A stretch of 64,000 nt of DNA from Diadema setosum (Eukaryota; Echinodermata; Echinoidea; Diadematoida; Diadematidae): NCBI RefSeq assembly GCF_964275005.1, contig NC_092698.1, positions 29,243,447 to 29,307,446 on the forward strand. The letters run 5' to 3'. Position 1 is the first letter of the stretch. The number at the start of each line of letters is the position of its first letter. Positions 1-11,671 of the stretch are shown piece after piece. The translations under genes and the position numbers were made by a program. The notes beneath the pieces were generated by a model. The model saw nothing but the letters and a program-made list of their open reading frames with translations, was not told the DNA's origin and did not search any database.

Positions 1-83
1 GAGTTTGAAACTCCTGAAATTAAGAAATCAAGAAAGATGCTCCAATCGCTGAAAACGACAGCCGAGCCGCTGGAAATCATGAA
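1..83 (+). CDS. Aminotransferase-like gene, first visible exon (partial)
   Basis: The frame is open from base 1 and ends ...LEIM plus two bases of a lysine codon at a consensus GTGAGT donor (84-89). The split codon is completed by the A at 660. Confidence 0.65.
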
Positions 84-2910
84 GTGAGTATCACGTAACA
101 GTTGGAGTCATTTAAGTACTTGTACATCAGTTAATTGTCTCTGGCGCTGAATTGAAACTAATATATTGTTGATCGATTTCAGAAATCAATTTTACGTCAC
201 TGACATGCAAAGTTGTTAACAGTGCAGACAGTACTATTCCTCTCTGTTATGTACAAGACGGTATAACTAGTTTACCTCGTTGAGGACATCTTGCGTATTT
301 TATCTTCGCAACTTCACGGAAATACACCAAAGCACGGTATGTGGTAAAATAAAAATAACAAAAAGAAATATATCCGTCAGCTTTTACGGGCACTTCACTC
401 ATCATTCTTATAAGCAGTTCATAGAGCAGATCACAGAGCATTTCATAATGCTTATGTGAAGGAAATGTGAGTATTATATTTTTTCCTTCGATCAAAAAAA
501 TAATATAAATCAAACTATTGAGCGCAATCTGCCAAGATAAGTTACCACGTCAGACTGTATGAGAAGCGAGTGAAGAAAAGATTAGCCTCTGAGTATAGAT
601 AAGCGAACTTGAATTTCTGTCTGCCCCTCCTCACTCTTTCTCTCTTTCTATGACAACAGACCTGGATTTATCCGACTGAATCTGCCATTCTTTTTCTCGG
701 ATGCCGTCGTCGATTACGTCCTCGAAGCTGTCGATGCGATAGGACGACACGGCTGGAAGATGCTGTCCCAGGTAACAACAACCCTAATGATGACAATAAT
801 GATAAGGCCAATGATGACGATGTGATCGTAATCAACGCATTAATATTGCTACTACTATTGGGGAGGGGGGAGGGTGTATTTTCGTCGATGTTATCACTAT
901 ACTCTTCCCAAGGAGTCTTAAACATTGTCAAGTGCTCTTTTCTTCCTGAGGAACACAAAAAACAATGTGGATAAAACACCACATTCTTGGATGTGCGAAT
1001 TGGCTAGGAATCGAACGCAGGTAGAGTCGAGACCACTTTCTACTATGATCTAACCAAGATGTGAAATAGGCTGGTCTTTCGACAGGCCGTCATCATGTGG
1101 TCGGTCAGCTTTGTCACGTGATTATACATAATATACCAATAGGTGTTTTACGTTGGAGAACACCAAATCGTAGAGATGTTGCCACTGTAATCTTGTCTGC
1201 GGTGCTTCCCAATCAGTACTCGTGCGATCCGAAAACGGCCAACTGGAGATTCGTGGGTTCGGAGGACCTCGGCATCAACTCGGAACAGAGCGACAGTTTG
1301 CACAGCGCTATCTTCAGCCAGGGCTCCTTCAACGCCCCTCCGTGTCCCTTCACACGGAGTTCCGAAACCTCGAAGAATGACGTCTTTCAGGTAGCCTACA
1401 TGTTGCTTATATTTAATTTGATTTAATGTTTCTACATTTTAGAAATAAATATTCAACACAAAATCTACGTATTCAAATTAGGGCAGCTTGAAGAAAATAT
1501 TGTTAACTATATGCTACGTTAATAACACCCCAGCTGGTTAAACTGATATACCACATTATAGACCAAGAGATTCCCAGTGACTTACGTACGCCTTTGATTT
1601 CATACAGACACCGATGGTGAAATGAAAGATTTCAATCAAATTGGTAATTGTGCAAAATCAGACGAGTGTTACTTAGAGTGTAAAAAGTTAAATGACCAAC
1701 ATAATCAGTTCAGGAGCCTCGAGTCACTTTTTTTTTTCTGTTGCCATTGCAGACTGCCCTGGCGGATGCTGAGCGAATCTTCGAGAAAGTCGGGGAAAAG
1801 AAGGAGGTAAAAACCATTAATCAGTATTCACTATGATTATCATCATATTTCCTTCTTCATAATTGTATGATCTAAGCTCACCGTTGTGTCCAAGAATGCA
1901 AAATAATGGTCACCTTATTTTTCCTTAGATCATAGATCATGTCTTGCCCTATATTTCATGACATGCTTAGATTTGGGAATTTTAAGAAATCAAGGGCAGG
2001 GGCGGATCCAGGAATTCTGGGGGGGGGGCGCAACTAATATTTCTGGTGCCACTTCCGGGTTTCATTTCTTTTTTTTTTTCTTTTTATTCCTTTTGTTTTT
2101 AACGAAAAATAAATGGGGGGGGGGGGCGTGCGCCGGTTGCGCCCCCTCTGGATCCGCCACTGAAGGGTACATTGAATGGTAAGCTAACATAATTATAATG
2201 ATGGATACTGTATCTTGAACGTCCTGAGCACATTTGTAAGTTTGGTATCTGCTTATACGACAAAATACAGTTTGAACGCACTTATATGAAACGTCATTTG
2301 CGTCTCTTTGAACTCAAACAAATTAAGAATGATTCAAATACATTGAATGTAATGATTTAAGCAACATCTGATTCTGAGAATGGTGATATAGATAGGACAA
2401 TATTATTTGTATCTTAAAAGTTCCACTGAGTCTAGATATTGAGTAACATAAAATACATTGGAAGATGAATTGTTGTTAGTTTTAACTTTAATGCAATAAT
2501 ATTATTTTTCTCAACGATCAACCCGCACTGATGCCAGATGTTTTAAACACGATTTTGTCACTATCACTATGTAGTTTTCAGCCGACGCTTTACATGATTC
2601 TGCCGGAGAGGGCGTAAGTGACCCAGATCTCATTTGGTTCATGCAACCTCACGAAGCTGCTCACCACATCCTCCACCCGGATGCCCCCGCCGTCGAACTC
2701 CGTCCAAAAACCGCAGTCAGTCGCGCGGATGGTTGGACAAGCGAATCGCGACCGACGACGGCAGCTGATGCTCGCAGGCACATGAGCAAGGCTCCTTTCA
2801 TTCCTAAGAAATACGCCAGGGGGATGAAACGGAGGCTACGCAGCGCGAAAATCCAGGATGCGACACAACAGGTTGAGACGCAGGAGCAAAGGGGATGTGT
2901 AATCTTGTAA
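1..2910 (+). CDS. PLP-dependent class V aminotransferase-like protein, 3' half of gene (five exons; 5' end outside window)
   Basis: Five exons join without a phase break: 1-83, 660-771, 1217-1390, 1753-1806 and 2575-2910, giving the last 252 residues up to a TAA stop. The visible N-terminal part reads GFIRLNLPFFFSDAVVDYV and then HGWKMLSQYSCDPKTANWR. I recognise this as the C-terminal subdomain of class V aminotransferase / cysteine-desulfurase-like enzymes, where an R-[IL]-N-x-P-[FY] strand is followed by a helix and an HGWKLL...DP.T..WR segment. The PLP-binding lysine would lie upstream, so the reaction cannot be named. After this come a Ser-rich linker, a charged helix (TALADAERIFEKVGEKKE) and a basic tail with KKYARGMKRRLRSAK. 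The protein ends C-V-I-L, a CaaX pattern predicting geranylgeranylation and membrane attachment. That is not expected for this enzyme family. The family call is from memory of conserved blocks, not a search. Confidence 0.68.
660..771 (+). CDS. Aminotransferase-like gene, exon with the diagnostic C-terminal subdomain
   Basis: The acceptor is a C/T-rich tract ending in ACAACAG at 653-659 and the donor is GTAACA at 772. The exon encodes the conserved strand-helix block from GFIRLNLPFF to HGWKMLSQ. It is the strongest evidence for the family assignment. Confidence 0.7.
993..1062 (-). repeat. Degraded tRNA-derived repeat
   Basis: Read on the minus strand, an A-box-like TTGGTTAGATCA and a B-box-like GTTCGATTCC lie at tRNA spacing. 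The stems are poor. It sits in the intron between the second and third visible aminotransferase exons. Confidence 0.3.
1217..1390 (+). CDS. Aminotransferase-like gene, exon with DPxTxxW motif
   Basis: The acceptor CCCAATCAG precedes TAC; the donor is GTAGCC. The exon is 58 codons, phase 0 at both ends. It begins YSCDPKTANWRFVGSEDLG and then becomes Ser/Pro-rich. Base composition is clearly richer in G+C than the flanking introns. Confidence 0.65.
1753..1806 (+). CDS. Aminotransferase-like gene, 18-codon exon
   Basis: A T-rich tract ending in CATTGCAG and a GTAAAA donor bound 18 codons in phase 0. They encode the charged helix TALADAERIFEKVGEKKE. Confidence 0.6.
1997..2162. mobile_element. 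Short hAT-like non-autonomous element (GGCGGATCC ends, 5-bp duplication)
   Basis: The termini CAGGGGCGGATCCAG and CTGGATCCGCCACTG are inverted repeats. AAGGG flanks the element on both sides (1992-1996 and 2163-2167). The inside is a G run, a T run and a segment resembling CCACTTCCGGGTTTCAT that recurs at 30.8 and 32.8 kb. It lies in the last intron of the aminotransferase-like gene. Confidence 0.7.
2575..2910 (+). CDS. Aminotransferase-like gene, last exon with CaaX terminus
   Basis: Acceptor choice matters here. Using TATGTAG at 2574 keeps phase 0 and gives an open frame to the TAA at 2908-2910. The nearby TTTTCAG at 2580 would hit a stop after 11 codons in phase 0. A third in-phase acceptor (GGAGAG before GGC, around 2611) is also possible. 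The encoded tail is Ala/Arg/Lys-rich and ends QRGCVIL. Confidence 0.6.
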   Translation, partial: FSADALHDSAGEGVSDPDLIWFMQPHEAAHHILHPDAPAVELRPKTAVSRADGWTSESRPTTAADARRHMSKAPFIPKKYARGMKRRLRSAKIQDATQQVETQEQRGCVIL

Positions 2911-3852
2911 GAGCGGAAGACTGAAATGAAGCTCAAAGACACAATCATTCGACTGCAAGTACAAGGTGAAATGAGGAAGCATTTCTGTGACAGACTGAGC
3001 GAAAAAGTGAATTATAATCAAAACACTTGTGATCATGCAGGAGAATCCAAAGTGTCGACCGATACCGGATGAGCCGCGCCGCATCAAAATGGGGACCCGA
3101 GATGTATTGGTCGTGTGAACTTGAAGTAAAGTTGTCGCTTGCCTTGATGTACTCACTTGATATGGGTAGCTAGATAAGCTGTTTGATAAATTATTTCGAC
3201 AGAGTTTTTAGGAGTTAACGGAGACTTAGCTTGAACATCGATGCGCGCTATTTGATATTATTGTCAGTGTCTTATCCCTTCAGACGAACTTTCTTAGAAA
3301 CTTGCAGATTCTTTTGAAGAAGAGCTTCCATTTCTATGAAAAGTTTTCAGTGTCGCGTAGTCAATATAAAAAAAAGGAATATTATAATTTGTTTATGTCA
3401 CTTTGTATGTATGTCTGCTGAAAGTGTAATGTATGCAATATCCGAAATGGGTTTATGCTTTAATTTGCAAGATCAACATAGTATAAACTTTTAACTTATT
3501 AACGTATTTATAAAAGTCACCGAGCCACGACAAAGTCAACTATATCACTATAACTACATCATTCTCAATCGCTATACTTAAATGAAAACTGTGCGTAAAG
3601 TGTAAGAACTGGGTTGATTGTCACCTTTCTCTGGTGCTATATAGAAATGCTATAACTAGATAATTATATTAGGGCTTTCAGCAGGGAAGTGTGTGACCGA
3701 AGAGACTACATTGGGTATGAAACCCTATCAGTTTCGTGAACGTCTGTATTTAAATATTCATAGAATTCTATTATGAACGCTTTAAATTTGAAAATGAATC
3801 ATAATATCCGAAACAGGGTTAACTAATCATATCATAATGCGTGTAGGAGAAG

Positions 3853-3902
<50 letters not shown>

Positions 3903-5773
3903 AAAGGAGTTTATGCTCCTTGCACACACACACACACACATACACACACACACACGCACACACAGACACACCATTTTTCAACAGACATAATTTCTCAGTC
4001 TTTGAAAAACAAAGACCAATTGCTCCAAAAAAAATGAAGAAATTGATGTAAGAAAATGTATAAAAATGTAAGCTGTCTGTTCTTTACAGTTTTTGTTCAC
4101 ATTGCGGTAAAAATGGTGTAGGTGCCTAGAAACAATACACATCTCATTCAGTGAGGGCATACCCTTGGTACCAAGTTTTTGAACAGTCCAACACGCGATA
4201 TTTAGCTGAGGGTGTTTGGACTGTTTCAAAGGTATATACAGAGAGTGGGTAATCATGCTTATGCCCCAATGAAATTATGTCTATTATTTGCCTTACAGAA
4301 TGATGGAGCAGATCTTTGATGAATCACTCTCATCTCAAAGTTTCTATCATACTATATTATGTTCTCCTGACGTAGATACACAGTGAAATCTTTCCCTGTC
4401 ACCATCGCAACGTGAAAGTGCTAATGACCGGTCATTATACTTTCTAATGACAGGACATAAGCAAATTTGCATGTTATTTGACTATAGGCAAAAGATACCT
4501 TGTCACATGTGTGGCTCTCCAGTCTCGGCCAGTAATTAATGAGGATCTCCTTCATCAATTTATAAGGCAAAATTGTGATAGTCTATACTGTCTTATACAG
4601 CTGCATGCTACCAGCACTGCAATGAGTGCTTATGCATCATCGTTCGATCAGACTGAGAAAATTACTTAAAGATGGTTAAGAGAGTACCGAAGTGATGTCA
4701 CAGTATTTTTTTATGTCGTATAGCTTGGCTTGGAACCAAATACATGCATGGTTAGCGACAATAATGTTCACAGATGTGCCATGCAGGTGAGGTTGTTTAG
4801 AACCAGTTCCCATGGCAATGGATGCCTATGACATTACACTTATTTGATATACTGTATTTACACAGCACGGAATATTGTGATATAGGCCTATATAGATCAT
4901 GAATGTTCAATATTTCGTTATTGTGATTATTGATCGTGACATACTATTACATAAAGCACAGACATGACAGACTCACGAATCAGTCAATACTCCAGTTCTT
5001 TCACTAGTTTATACATTTTTGCTTTTGAAGAATTCAGGTTTGTTTTTTTTTTTTTGTATTTTCAAACACTTTGTGTATATGATGGACGTAGAGCTTATGC
5101 AATATTTGAGAATGATAGCTTGATTACTTTTTCTGGGAATGTAGCCTATTACTCTTTGATTTTTTTTTTATACTGTCAAGAACATTCTGACAAAAATTTG
5201 ATGCAAAGCCTGATATTGGGGGGGGGGGGGGAAATTAGAGTCCCTTTATGAATATGTACTGACGCCAAGCGTATAATGTAAAGATTTTGATTCGATCTAA
5301 TAATATAAGTACTTTTTATAAGAATATTGTATAAACACCATAGCTTCGCATAATAAAACCACGTATAAATAAACTTGCCGTAATCTATACTCTCTACACA
5401 TGACTGCATGTCTTTGTATTGTGTTTCAATATGCTTCTCATCTGAAACTACCCACCAAGATACGCATCGGAGGCTGACAACAATAGCAGATTCTACGAAA
5501 AAGTGGTATAGTCATTGTTATAGGACTATAGTCTAAATGACTCGTCTTGTCATAGATACTTTGACTGTCAGCTGCATTTTTTTTAAACCCTTGTTACGTT
5601 TTCATTGGTAATACTGCTAAAGTTGCTTGGCAACAACGAACTTTATAATGCCCGATTAAAACGATGCTGTAACACTAAATTACGTACATTTTCATTCGTG
5701 TCACAAAAATACGTGCCTTTTTTATTGTTTGAGTAAGTTCTTTTAGTGATTCTTTGCAGTTGCCATGTAAACT
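2911..5773. other. 3' flank of the aminotransferase-like gene; no coding signal
   Basis: This AT-rich sequence contains a CA microsatellite (3856-3968) and several homopolymer runs. I see no exon, no recognisable repeat ends and no clear AATAAA close to the stop codon. Confidence 0.5.
3856..3968. repeat. (CA)n microsatellite
   Basis: Two blocks of CA dinucleotides are separated by a short non-repeat spacer around 3901-3922. Confidence 0.95.
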
Positions 5774-5966
5774 ACACTCTAAATTCGTTGGATTAAAAAG
5801 TAATCTAATAAGACCATGAGGAGGGACAAATCCACATAAGATTACAATTTTTAGTCTAATTGATTTAGAAATTAAATCCATTAGATTTGAAATTAATAAT
5901 CTTATTTGGATTTGTCCCTCCTCATGGTCTATTAGATTACTTTTTAATCCAACGAATTTAGAGTGT
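5774..5966. repeat. Near-perfect palindromic foldback element
   Basis: About 60 bp at each end are nearly perfect reverse complements, running from ACACTCTAAATTCGTTGG to CCAACGAATTTAGAGTGT. The AT-rich centre is also self-complementary in part. No target duplication is obvious. Confidence 0.75.
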
Positions 5967-6000
5967 GAATATAGCATACACAGTAACACAATGACACATT

Positions 6001-6068
6001 AACACACACACACACACATGCACACGCACACACACACGCACGCACACACAAACACACACACATACACA
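6001..6068. repeat. (CA)n microsatellite
   Basis: An interrupted CA repeat immediately follows the foldback element. Confidence 0.9.
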
Positions 6069-6202
6069 CAAATACATCACTGCGCATAGTAATCGAGCAG
6101 TAAATAAACGCAAAAAGATAAAGCGACAATTTTAATGAAAACAATAATTCAATGTCACAGTACATCACACCATAGAGCCTTCCATGAACCCCCATACAGC
6201 CA

Positions 6203-6743
6203 CACTGCAAAAAGTCCGGTGTTAAATATGAAACACCGAGCTGGTGTTAAATTTTCGGTGCTCATTTTTGGTGTTAAATCAACACCTCCTGCATGGTGTC
6301 ACTTCAATGTATGAAAATGTTTTTTGACTTGTTACTTGGTTACTGTTTTTCTTGTTGATTTTGAATTTCAACAAAACGATCAAGAACTTTCCGATAAAGT
6401 ACTTGATTTTGGCAAAAAAAAAAAAGGTGTGAAAACATTTACACCACAGTAACACCAGTTGGTGTGGTCCTTTATTGAAGCTGGGCGGGTGTTATACCAT
6501 TGAAATTAACACCAGCAATATCAACTCAACACCATGTGGTGTCAATGTTGAATTAACACCAACGCAGTGTCAGAATATCACCAGCTACAGTGTCAAATTA
6601 ACACCACGAAGTGCCAGGTGAACACTTTTCAACACCATCACAAAATACTTTCAACACCTGTCAGTGTGGTCCTCTATTGACACTTGATCGGTGTTAGATT
6701 TAACACCCATGGTGTTAAATCTAACACCGATGTTTTTACAGTG
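6203..6743. mobile_element. EnSpm/CACTA-like MITE with GGTGTTAA subterminal repeats
   Basis: The ends are CACTGCAAAAAG and TTTTTACAGTG, inverted with few mismatches. GGTGTT and AACACC words recur throughout in both orientations, the expected subterminal repeats for a CACTA-type transposase. CA flanks both ends, a possible 2-bp duplication. Confidence 0.6.
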
Positions 6744-6925
6744 CAGGAAACCCCCCCCCCCCCGTGCAAAACTTTAGCACTGCTCTAAGTATATTATGAT
6801 TATCATGTGATGTTTTCTTTGTTTTGTTTTGCTCTGTTTTCCGTAGCAATTCAGATTGGCAAACTGAGCTTATTTTCATGAAAACAAGTCATTTTAATTC
6901 TTCAAGAAACATTGTGCAAGATTAA

Positions 6926-6974
6926 TAGAGAGAGAGAGAGGGGGGGGGGGGAGAGAGAGAGAGGGAAGGGGAGA
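6926..6974. repeat. (GA)n / poly-G tract
   Basis: GA dinucleotides surround a 13-14 base G run. Confidence 0.85.
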
Positions 6975-7630
6975 ATGTGACGGGGGAGAGATCTTCTGGA
7001 ACAATTTCGGCAGATGCTATTTTGTAGGTTTTCCCGGCCAATTTCGCACTTTTTTCAGTCCAATTCCTAATTGCTGCATTCAATAATAGCACAATAGCCT
7101 AGATGGCATGTTCGGTATTTCAATTTTATAATCTTTTCATTCAAATTCATTTTGGAGCATTCAAATTACCTTTATCATTCGAATCAGCACTTTTTCAGTT
7201 CAAATACGTAAGACAAGCACCATTTCGCAAATCGTTCATTCAATTTAGCATGATATAGTCACGTGATCACGTATACGCTGCACTCGTTCATTCGAATTCA
7301 TTCTTGGGCATCCAATTTCGTATTTACTGCAGTGGTTAGCAGACACGTTTATGCTTTGATTCCTTTCTTCATTTTCATTCATCATATTCTATAGGTATTG
7401 TTTGCAAGCATCTTGACATTTCATATTTTCGTATTCATTCTTTATTCTGATATCATCTTTGCAATAGTACTTTCAGAATAGTATGTGTTTATAATGTTCG
7501 ATAGCATTATTTCATCCACAGACACATTAATCTTAAGTTTGTTTTGACATTGATTGGGAGAAGGAGGTTTCAGTTTACATCGTGATTATTTCCTTCATCT
7601 GCATGGTTCATTATTTTCATTTGGTGGGTG

Positions 7631-7774
7631 CTATATTGCGTCAATCATCATTAGAAATAAAGTTCTTGGATCAGCTCTAGAGATCAATTTGTCAAGGTTA
7701 TTACCCTCAAATGCTTCTATGATTATTTCCCTGTCTTCTTGAGAGATACGCCTGTATCTAACTTGTGCTGCCAT
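7631..7774 (-). pseudogene. Transposase N-terminal helix-turn-helix remnant
   Basis: On the minus strand an ATG at 7774 opens 47 codons containing RRISQEDREIIIEAFEGNN. This resembles the start of the winged-helix domain in IS630/Tc1-type transposases, which typically read R-R-[IV]-S-x-E-x-R-x-x-I-[IV]-x-A-F-E. The expected continuation (LAxxLGI...) is missing, and the frame ends at TAG. I read this as a decayed fragment inside the older element. Confidence 0.5.
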
Positions 7775-7817
7775 GACTGGACATAAGAAAGTGAAGTGAA
7801 TCTATGGTACTGGTGCA

Positions 7818-7942
7818 CAACGGCGTAAATCCGTCCTGAGGAGTGGGGGGGGGGGGGGGGAGATGGTCACCATCACCACGATTACAAGCCCACCGGACCG
7901 GCGCAGCCTTGGGGAGGGGGGGGGGGGGAGAGAAGCTTGGTG

Positions 7943-7975
<33 letters not shown>

Positions 7976-9719
7976 TTATACAGGGATCGGATGTCCCACT
8001 CTTTTGCATGAAATATAATGTGGGAGGAAAGTGGCAGCAAAAATATGAAGACGAAGTTCTTGTTGCCTTTTTTTTTTTTTTTTTTTTTTGCTTATCAGAT
8101 GACTTTCGGCGGAAAATCAGACCTTAAAAGTATGAAAACATTTTTTTTTTTAAATATATGTGAGAGGGAGCGGAACGACCGAACGGGGGGAGGTTGTGTA
8201 TGGGGGGTGGTAGCCTTCTCCCACACGAGGAAGATTTTGCATTTTCAGCCCTGAAATTCAGCGATCTGGTGCACACTTTTGGTAAAAAATGTGTTTTCTT
8301 TTCTTTAAAAAAACAATAAGAAAATGAAATATTCACAATATATTATTGAATGACTAAATCGTGGTATTTCAGCTCTTGCTCCGCATGTGCGACATCACTA
8401 TGAAGGCCTACTAAATAGTGGGGCCTATCACCGGCGTAGTCAGGATTTGATCTAAGGAGGAGCGGTTATGTGAGGGAGCGAAGCAAGCGAGGGGGGGGGG
8501 GGGGTATGGTAGGGGGGGAAATTTTGACATTTTACAGTCCAAAAACTGCCATTTGTAGCTATATTCTTCGCTTTGGAAATTAAGGGAGGGGCACACCGGG
8601 CGCAACTGCTGTCAATCACTGGCAGCAACATCAGGAGAATGGCATAGCGATTAAATGCGAGCGAGCTTGAAAATTTTGACATTTTACAGTCTAAAAACTG
8701 CCGTTTGTAGCAATACTTTTTCGCTTTGGAAATAAAGGGGGACCGCACCGGGCGCAACTGCCGTCTATCACTGGCAGCAACATCAGGAGAATGGCATAGC
8801 GGTTAAATGCGAGCGAGCGGAGCGAGCGAGCTTCAAAATTTTGACATTTTACAGTCCAAAGACTGCCGTTTGTGGCTGTATTTTTTTTCGCTTTGGAAAT
8901 TAAGGGGGGCACACCGGGCGCAACTGCCGGCAATTACTGGCAGCAACATCAGGAGAATGGCATAACGATTAAATACGAGCGAGCGGAGCGAGTGAGCTTG
9001 AAAATTTTGATATTTTACAGTCCCCAAAACTGTCCTTTGTGGCTGTAATTTTTCGCTTTGGAAATTAAGGGGGGCGCACCGGGCGAAAATTGCTGGCAAT
9101 TACTGGCAGCAACATCAGGAGAATGGCATAATGATTAAATGCGAGCGAGCGAAGCGAGTGGGCTTAAAATTTTTTGACATTTTACAGTCCCCAAAACTGT
9201 CGTTTGTGGCTTTTTTGTTCGCTTTGGAAATTAAGGGGGCGCACAGGGCGAAAACTACTGGCAATTACTGGCAGCAGCATCAGGAGAATGGCATAATAAT
9301 GAATGCGAGCGAGCGAAGCGAGCGAGCTTCAAAATTTTGACATTTTACAGTCCAAAAACTGCCGTTTGTAGCTATATTTTTCGCTTTGGAAATTAAGGGG
9401 GGGGGGGGGCGCACCGGGCGAAAACTGCTGGCAATTATTGGCAGCAAAATCAATAGAATAGAATAATGATCAAATGCGAGCGAGCGAGGCGAGCGAGCTT
9501 CAAAATTTTGACATTTTACAGTCCAAAGACTGCCGTTTGTCGCTGTATTTTTTCTTTTTCGCTTTGGAAATTAAGGGGGGCACACCAGGCGCAACTGCCG
9601 GCAATTACTGGCAGCAACATCAGGAGAATGGAATAATGATTTAATGCGAGCGAGCGAAGCAAGTGAGCTTGAAAATTTGATATCTTACAGAGCCCAAAAC
9701 TGTCCTTTACGGCTGTATA

Positions 9720-9772
<53 letters not shown>

Positions 9773-11171
9773 TTGGAAATTAAGGGGGCGCACCGGGCGA
9801 AAACTGCTGGCAATTACTGGCAGCAAAATCAATAGAATGGAATAATGATCAAATGCGAGCGAGCGAAGCGAGCGAGCTTCAAAATTTTGACATTTTACAG
9901 TCCAAAGACTGCCGTCTGTCGCTGTATTTTTTTTTCGCTTTGGAAATTAAGGGGGGGGGGGGCACACCGGGCGAAAACTGCTGGCAATTACTGGCAGCAA
10001 CATCAGGAGAATGGCATAATGATTAAATGCGAGCGAGCGAAGCGAGTGAACTTTAAAATTTTGACATTTTACAGTCCCCACAACTGTCGTTTGTGGCTGT
10101 TTTTTTTTTTTCCGCTTTGGAAATAACATTAAGGGGGCGCACCGGGCGCAACTGCTGTCAGTCAGTGGCAGCAACATTAGGAGAACGGCATAGCGGTTAA
10201 AATAATGCGAGCGAGCGGAGCGAGCGAGCTTTAAAATTTTTACATTTTACACTAAAAAACTACCGTTTGTAGCTATATTTTTCGCTTTTGTTTGTCCCAC
10301 TTTTATGGGGGAACCATCCCCCCCCCCATCGACGCCTCTGCATAATGAGGGTGCTTTTGTTAAGTGAAAGATCTGCTACACACCCTTTGATAAATTAGGG
10401 AAATATACGTCAATGTCAAAAGTGTACAAAGTTTATCGAAAGGGATCCTGTATAGCGCAACTTTTGCATGTTTATGATTGCAATGCAACGATCTGGTGCA
10501 TAGTTCTGGCGATATTTGGACAATTTTCCATTTAGAAAGTTCGAGATTTGTCCTCATCTCGGGAATTGCCTGGGGGATAAATGATTTGTCTGCTTAAACA
10601 CTTCCGTAGGGGTGGGGCAAATAGACTCGACGCCAATGATCTTCCCTGGGTATGCCCATAGATGTATCCTGACTGAGTCATCAGTCACTGTCGTTTCTCA
10701 GGAATGATTCAGGAAATGGAGGGGGTTCAATTATGGCTATATAGTTTTTGTTATTTTTTTTTTGTTTGTTTCTTTTCGTACATATTTTGCAGATGGTCCC
10801 CAGTTACTCGCGTCATAGCATGTTTACATGTAGGCCTATACTATTTGACGTTGTCAACGTCTGAGCCACACCTTACAGTGCATGTCGATCTTACTTTCTT
10901 CGCGAGCGAGCGAAGCGAGCGAGCGCTTGAGAAAATTATACATTTTCCTACAAGATAGAATACTGTTCAGCTCTGTTACCTGTCTGAAGGCCGGCGTACA
11001 AACGTCATGCAATATGCCAAAATTGATACAATCACATTTCTGCTTCCTCCATTTTTTTTTCCTCAAAATTCAGGGGGGGGGGGGGGATGATTGTACAGGC
11101 CATCCCCCCTCCTCCATTTCAGGGGGGATATATCCCCCCCCCCCCCATCCCCCCCGGGATTTACGCCCATG
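7818..11171. mobile_element. hAT-type non-autonomous element, 3.35 kb, carrying an internal satellite
   Basis: The ends are inverted: CAACGGCGTAAATCC at the left and GGATTTACGCCCATG at the right. An exact 8-bp duplication, CTGGTGCA, lies at 7810-7817 and 11172-11179, diagnostic of hAT-type insertion. No transposase frame is seen. The interior is long G and C runs, a T run, and a tandem array of a ~170-bp unit (8640-10300). The left interior (GTGGCAGCAAAAATATGAAGAC near 8030) recurs inverted near 12.33 kb. Confidence 0.8.
8640..10300. repeat. Tandem satellite of ~165-175 bp inside a hAT element
   Basis: About ten units each contain GCGAGCGAGCGAAGCGAGC, AAAATTTTGACATTTTACAGTCC, a TTTTTCGCTTTGGAAATTAAGG block, a GCACCGGGCG word and a GGCAGCAACATCAGGAGAATGG block in that order. 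Unit starts read at about 8655, 8808, 8975, 9140, 9305, 9476, 9645, 9855, 10029 and 10207. The longer spacing at 9645-9855 comes from an AT/T expansion at 9717-9768. One further GCGAGC block stands alone at 10901. Confidence 0.85.
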
Positions 11172-11671
11172 CTGGTGCATGTATAACATGTATGAAAGAA
11201 GAGGGGCGTTACAGAACAATTAACTTGAGTTATTAAGGATCAAAGATACCTTTACTATATACTAAAACAGTGTGTGGATGAAACAAAAATTCACATTTAA
11301 ATACGTATAATATCACGGTTCTCAATCTCACCTTTTCAAAACAATAATAACATTACGCCAATTTGAATAAACATGTTTGGAATTTGACTGCCCATACGCG
11401 AAATTGAATGGCTGAAATACCATTTGCCGCCAGTGCTGGCGAATTTGAATGACTGAAGAGCACGTGCCAATTTGAATGCCCGTTTTACGAATTCGAAAGG
11501 TACATGTGCGAATTTCATTGATCGAAATGTAAATTGAACGAACAAGTTGCAATTTTGAATGACAGAATGTGCAGTGACGAGGATTTTCGCTAAATTGAAT
11601 GAACCTTTTATCAAATGGACTGAAAAAAGTGCGAAATTGGCCGAGAAAACCTATATTTGAAATGATTGTAC

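Larger units (their letters stand above)
7020..11665. mobile_element. Old transposon with long degenerate inverted ends, interrupted by a hAT element
   Basis: The left end (7020-7560) and right end (11330-11665, reverse complement) share CGGCCAATTTCGCACTTTT followed by irregularly repeated TTCATTCAAATT-type words. Between them lie a transposase remnant (7631-7774) and a complete hAT insertion (7818-11171). Removing the hAT leaves an element of about 1.3 kb. The superfamily is uncertain; the helix-turn-helix remnant suggests an IS630/Tc1-like transposase. Confidence 0.5.
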
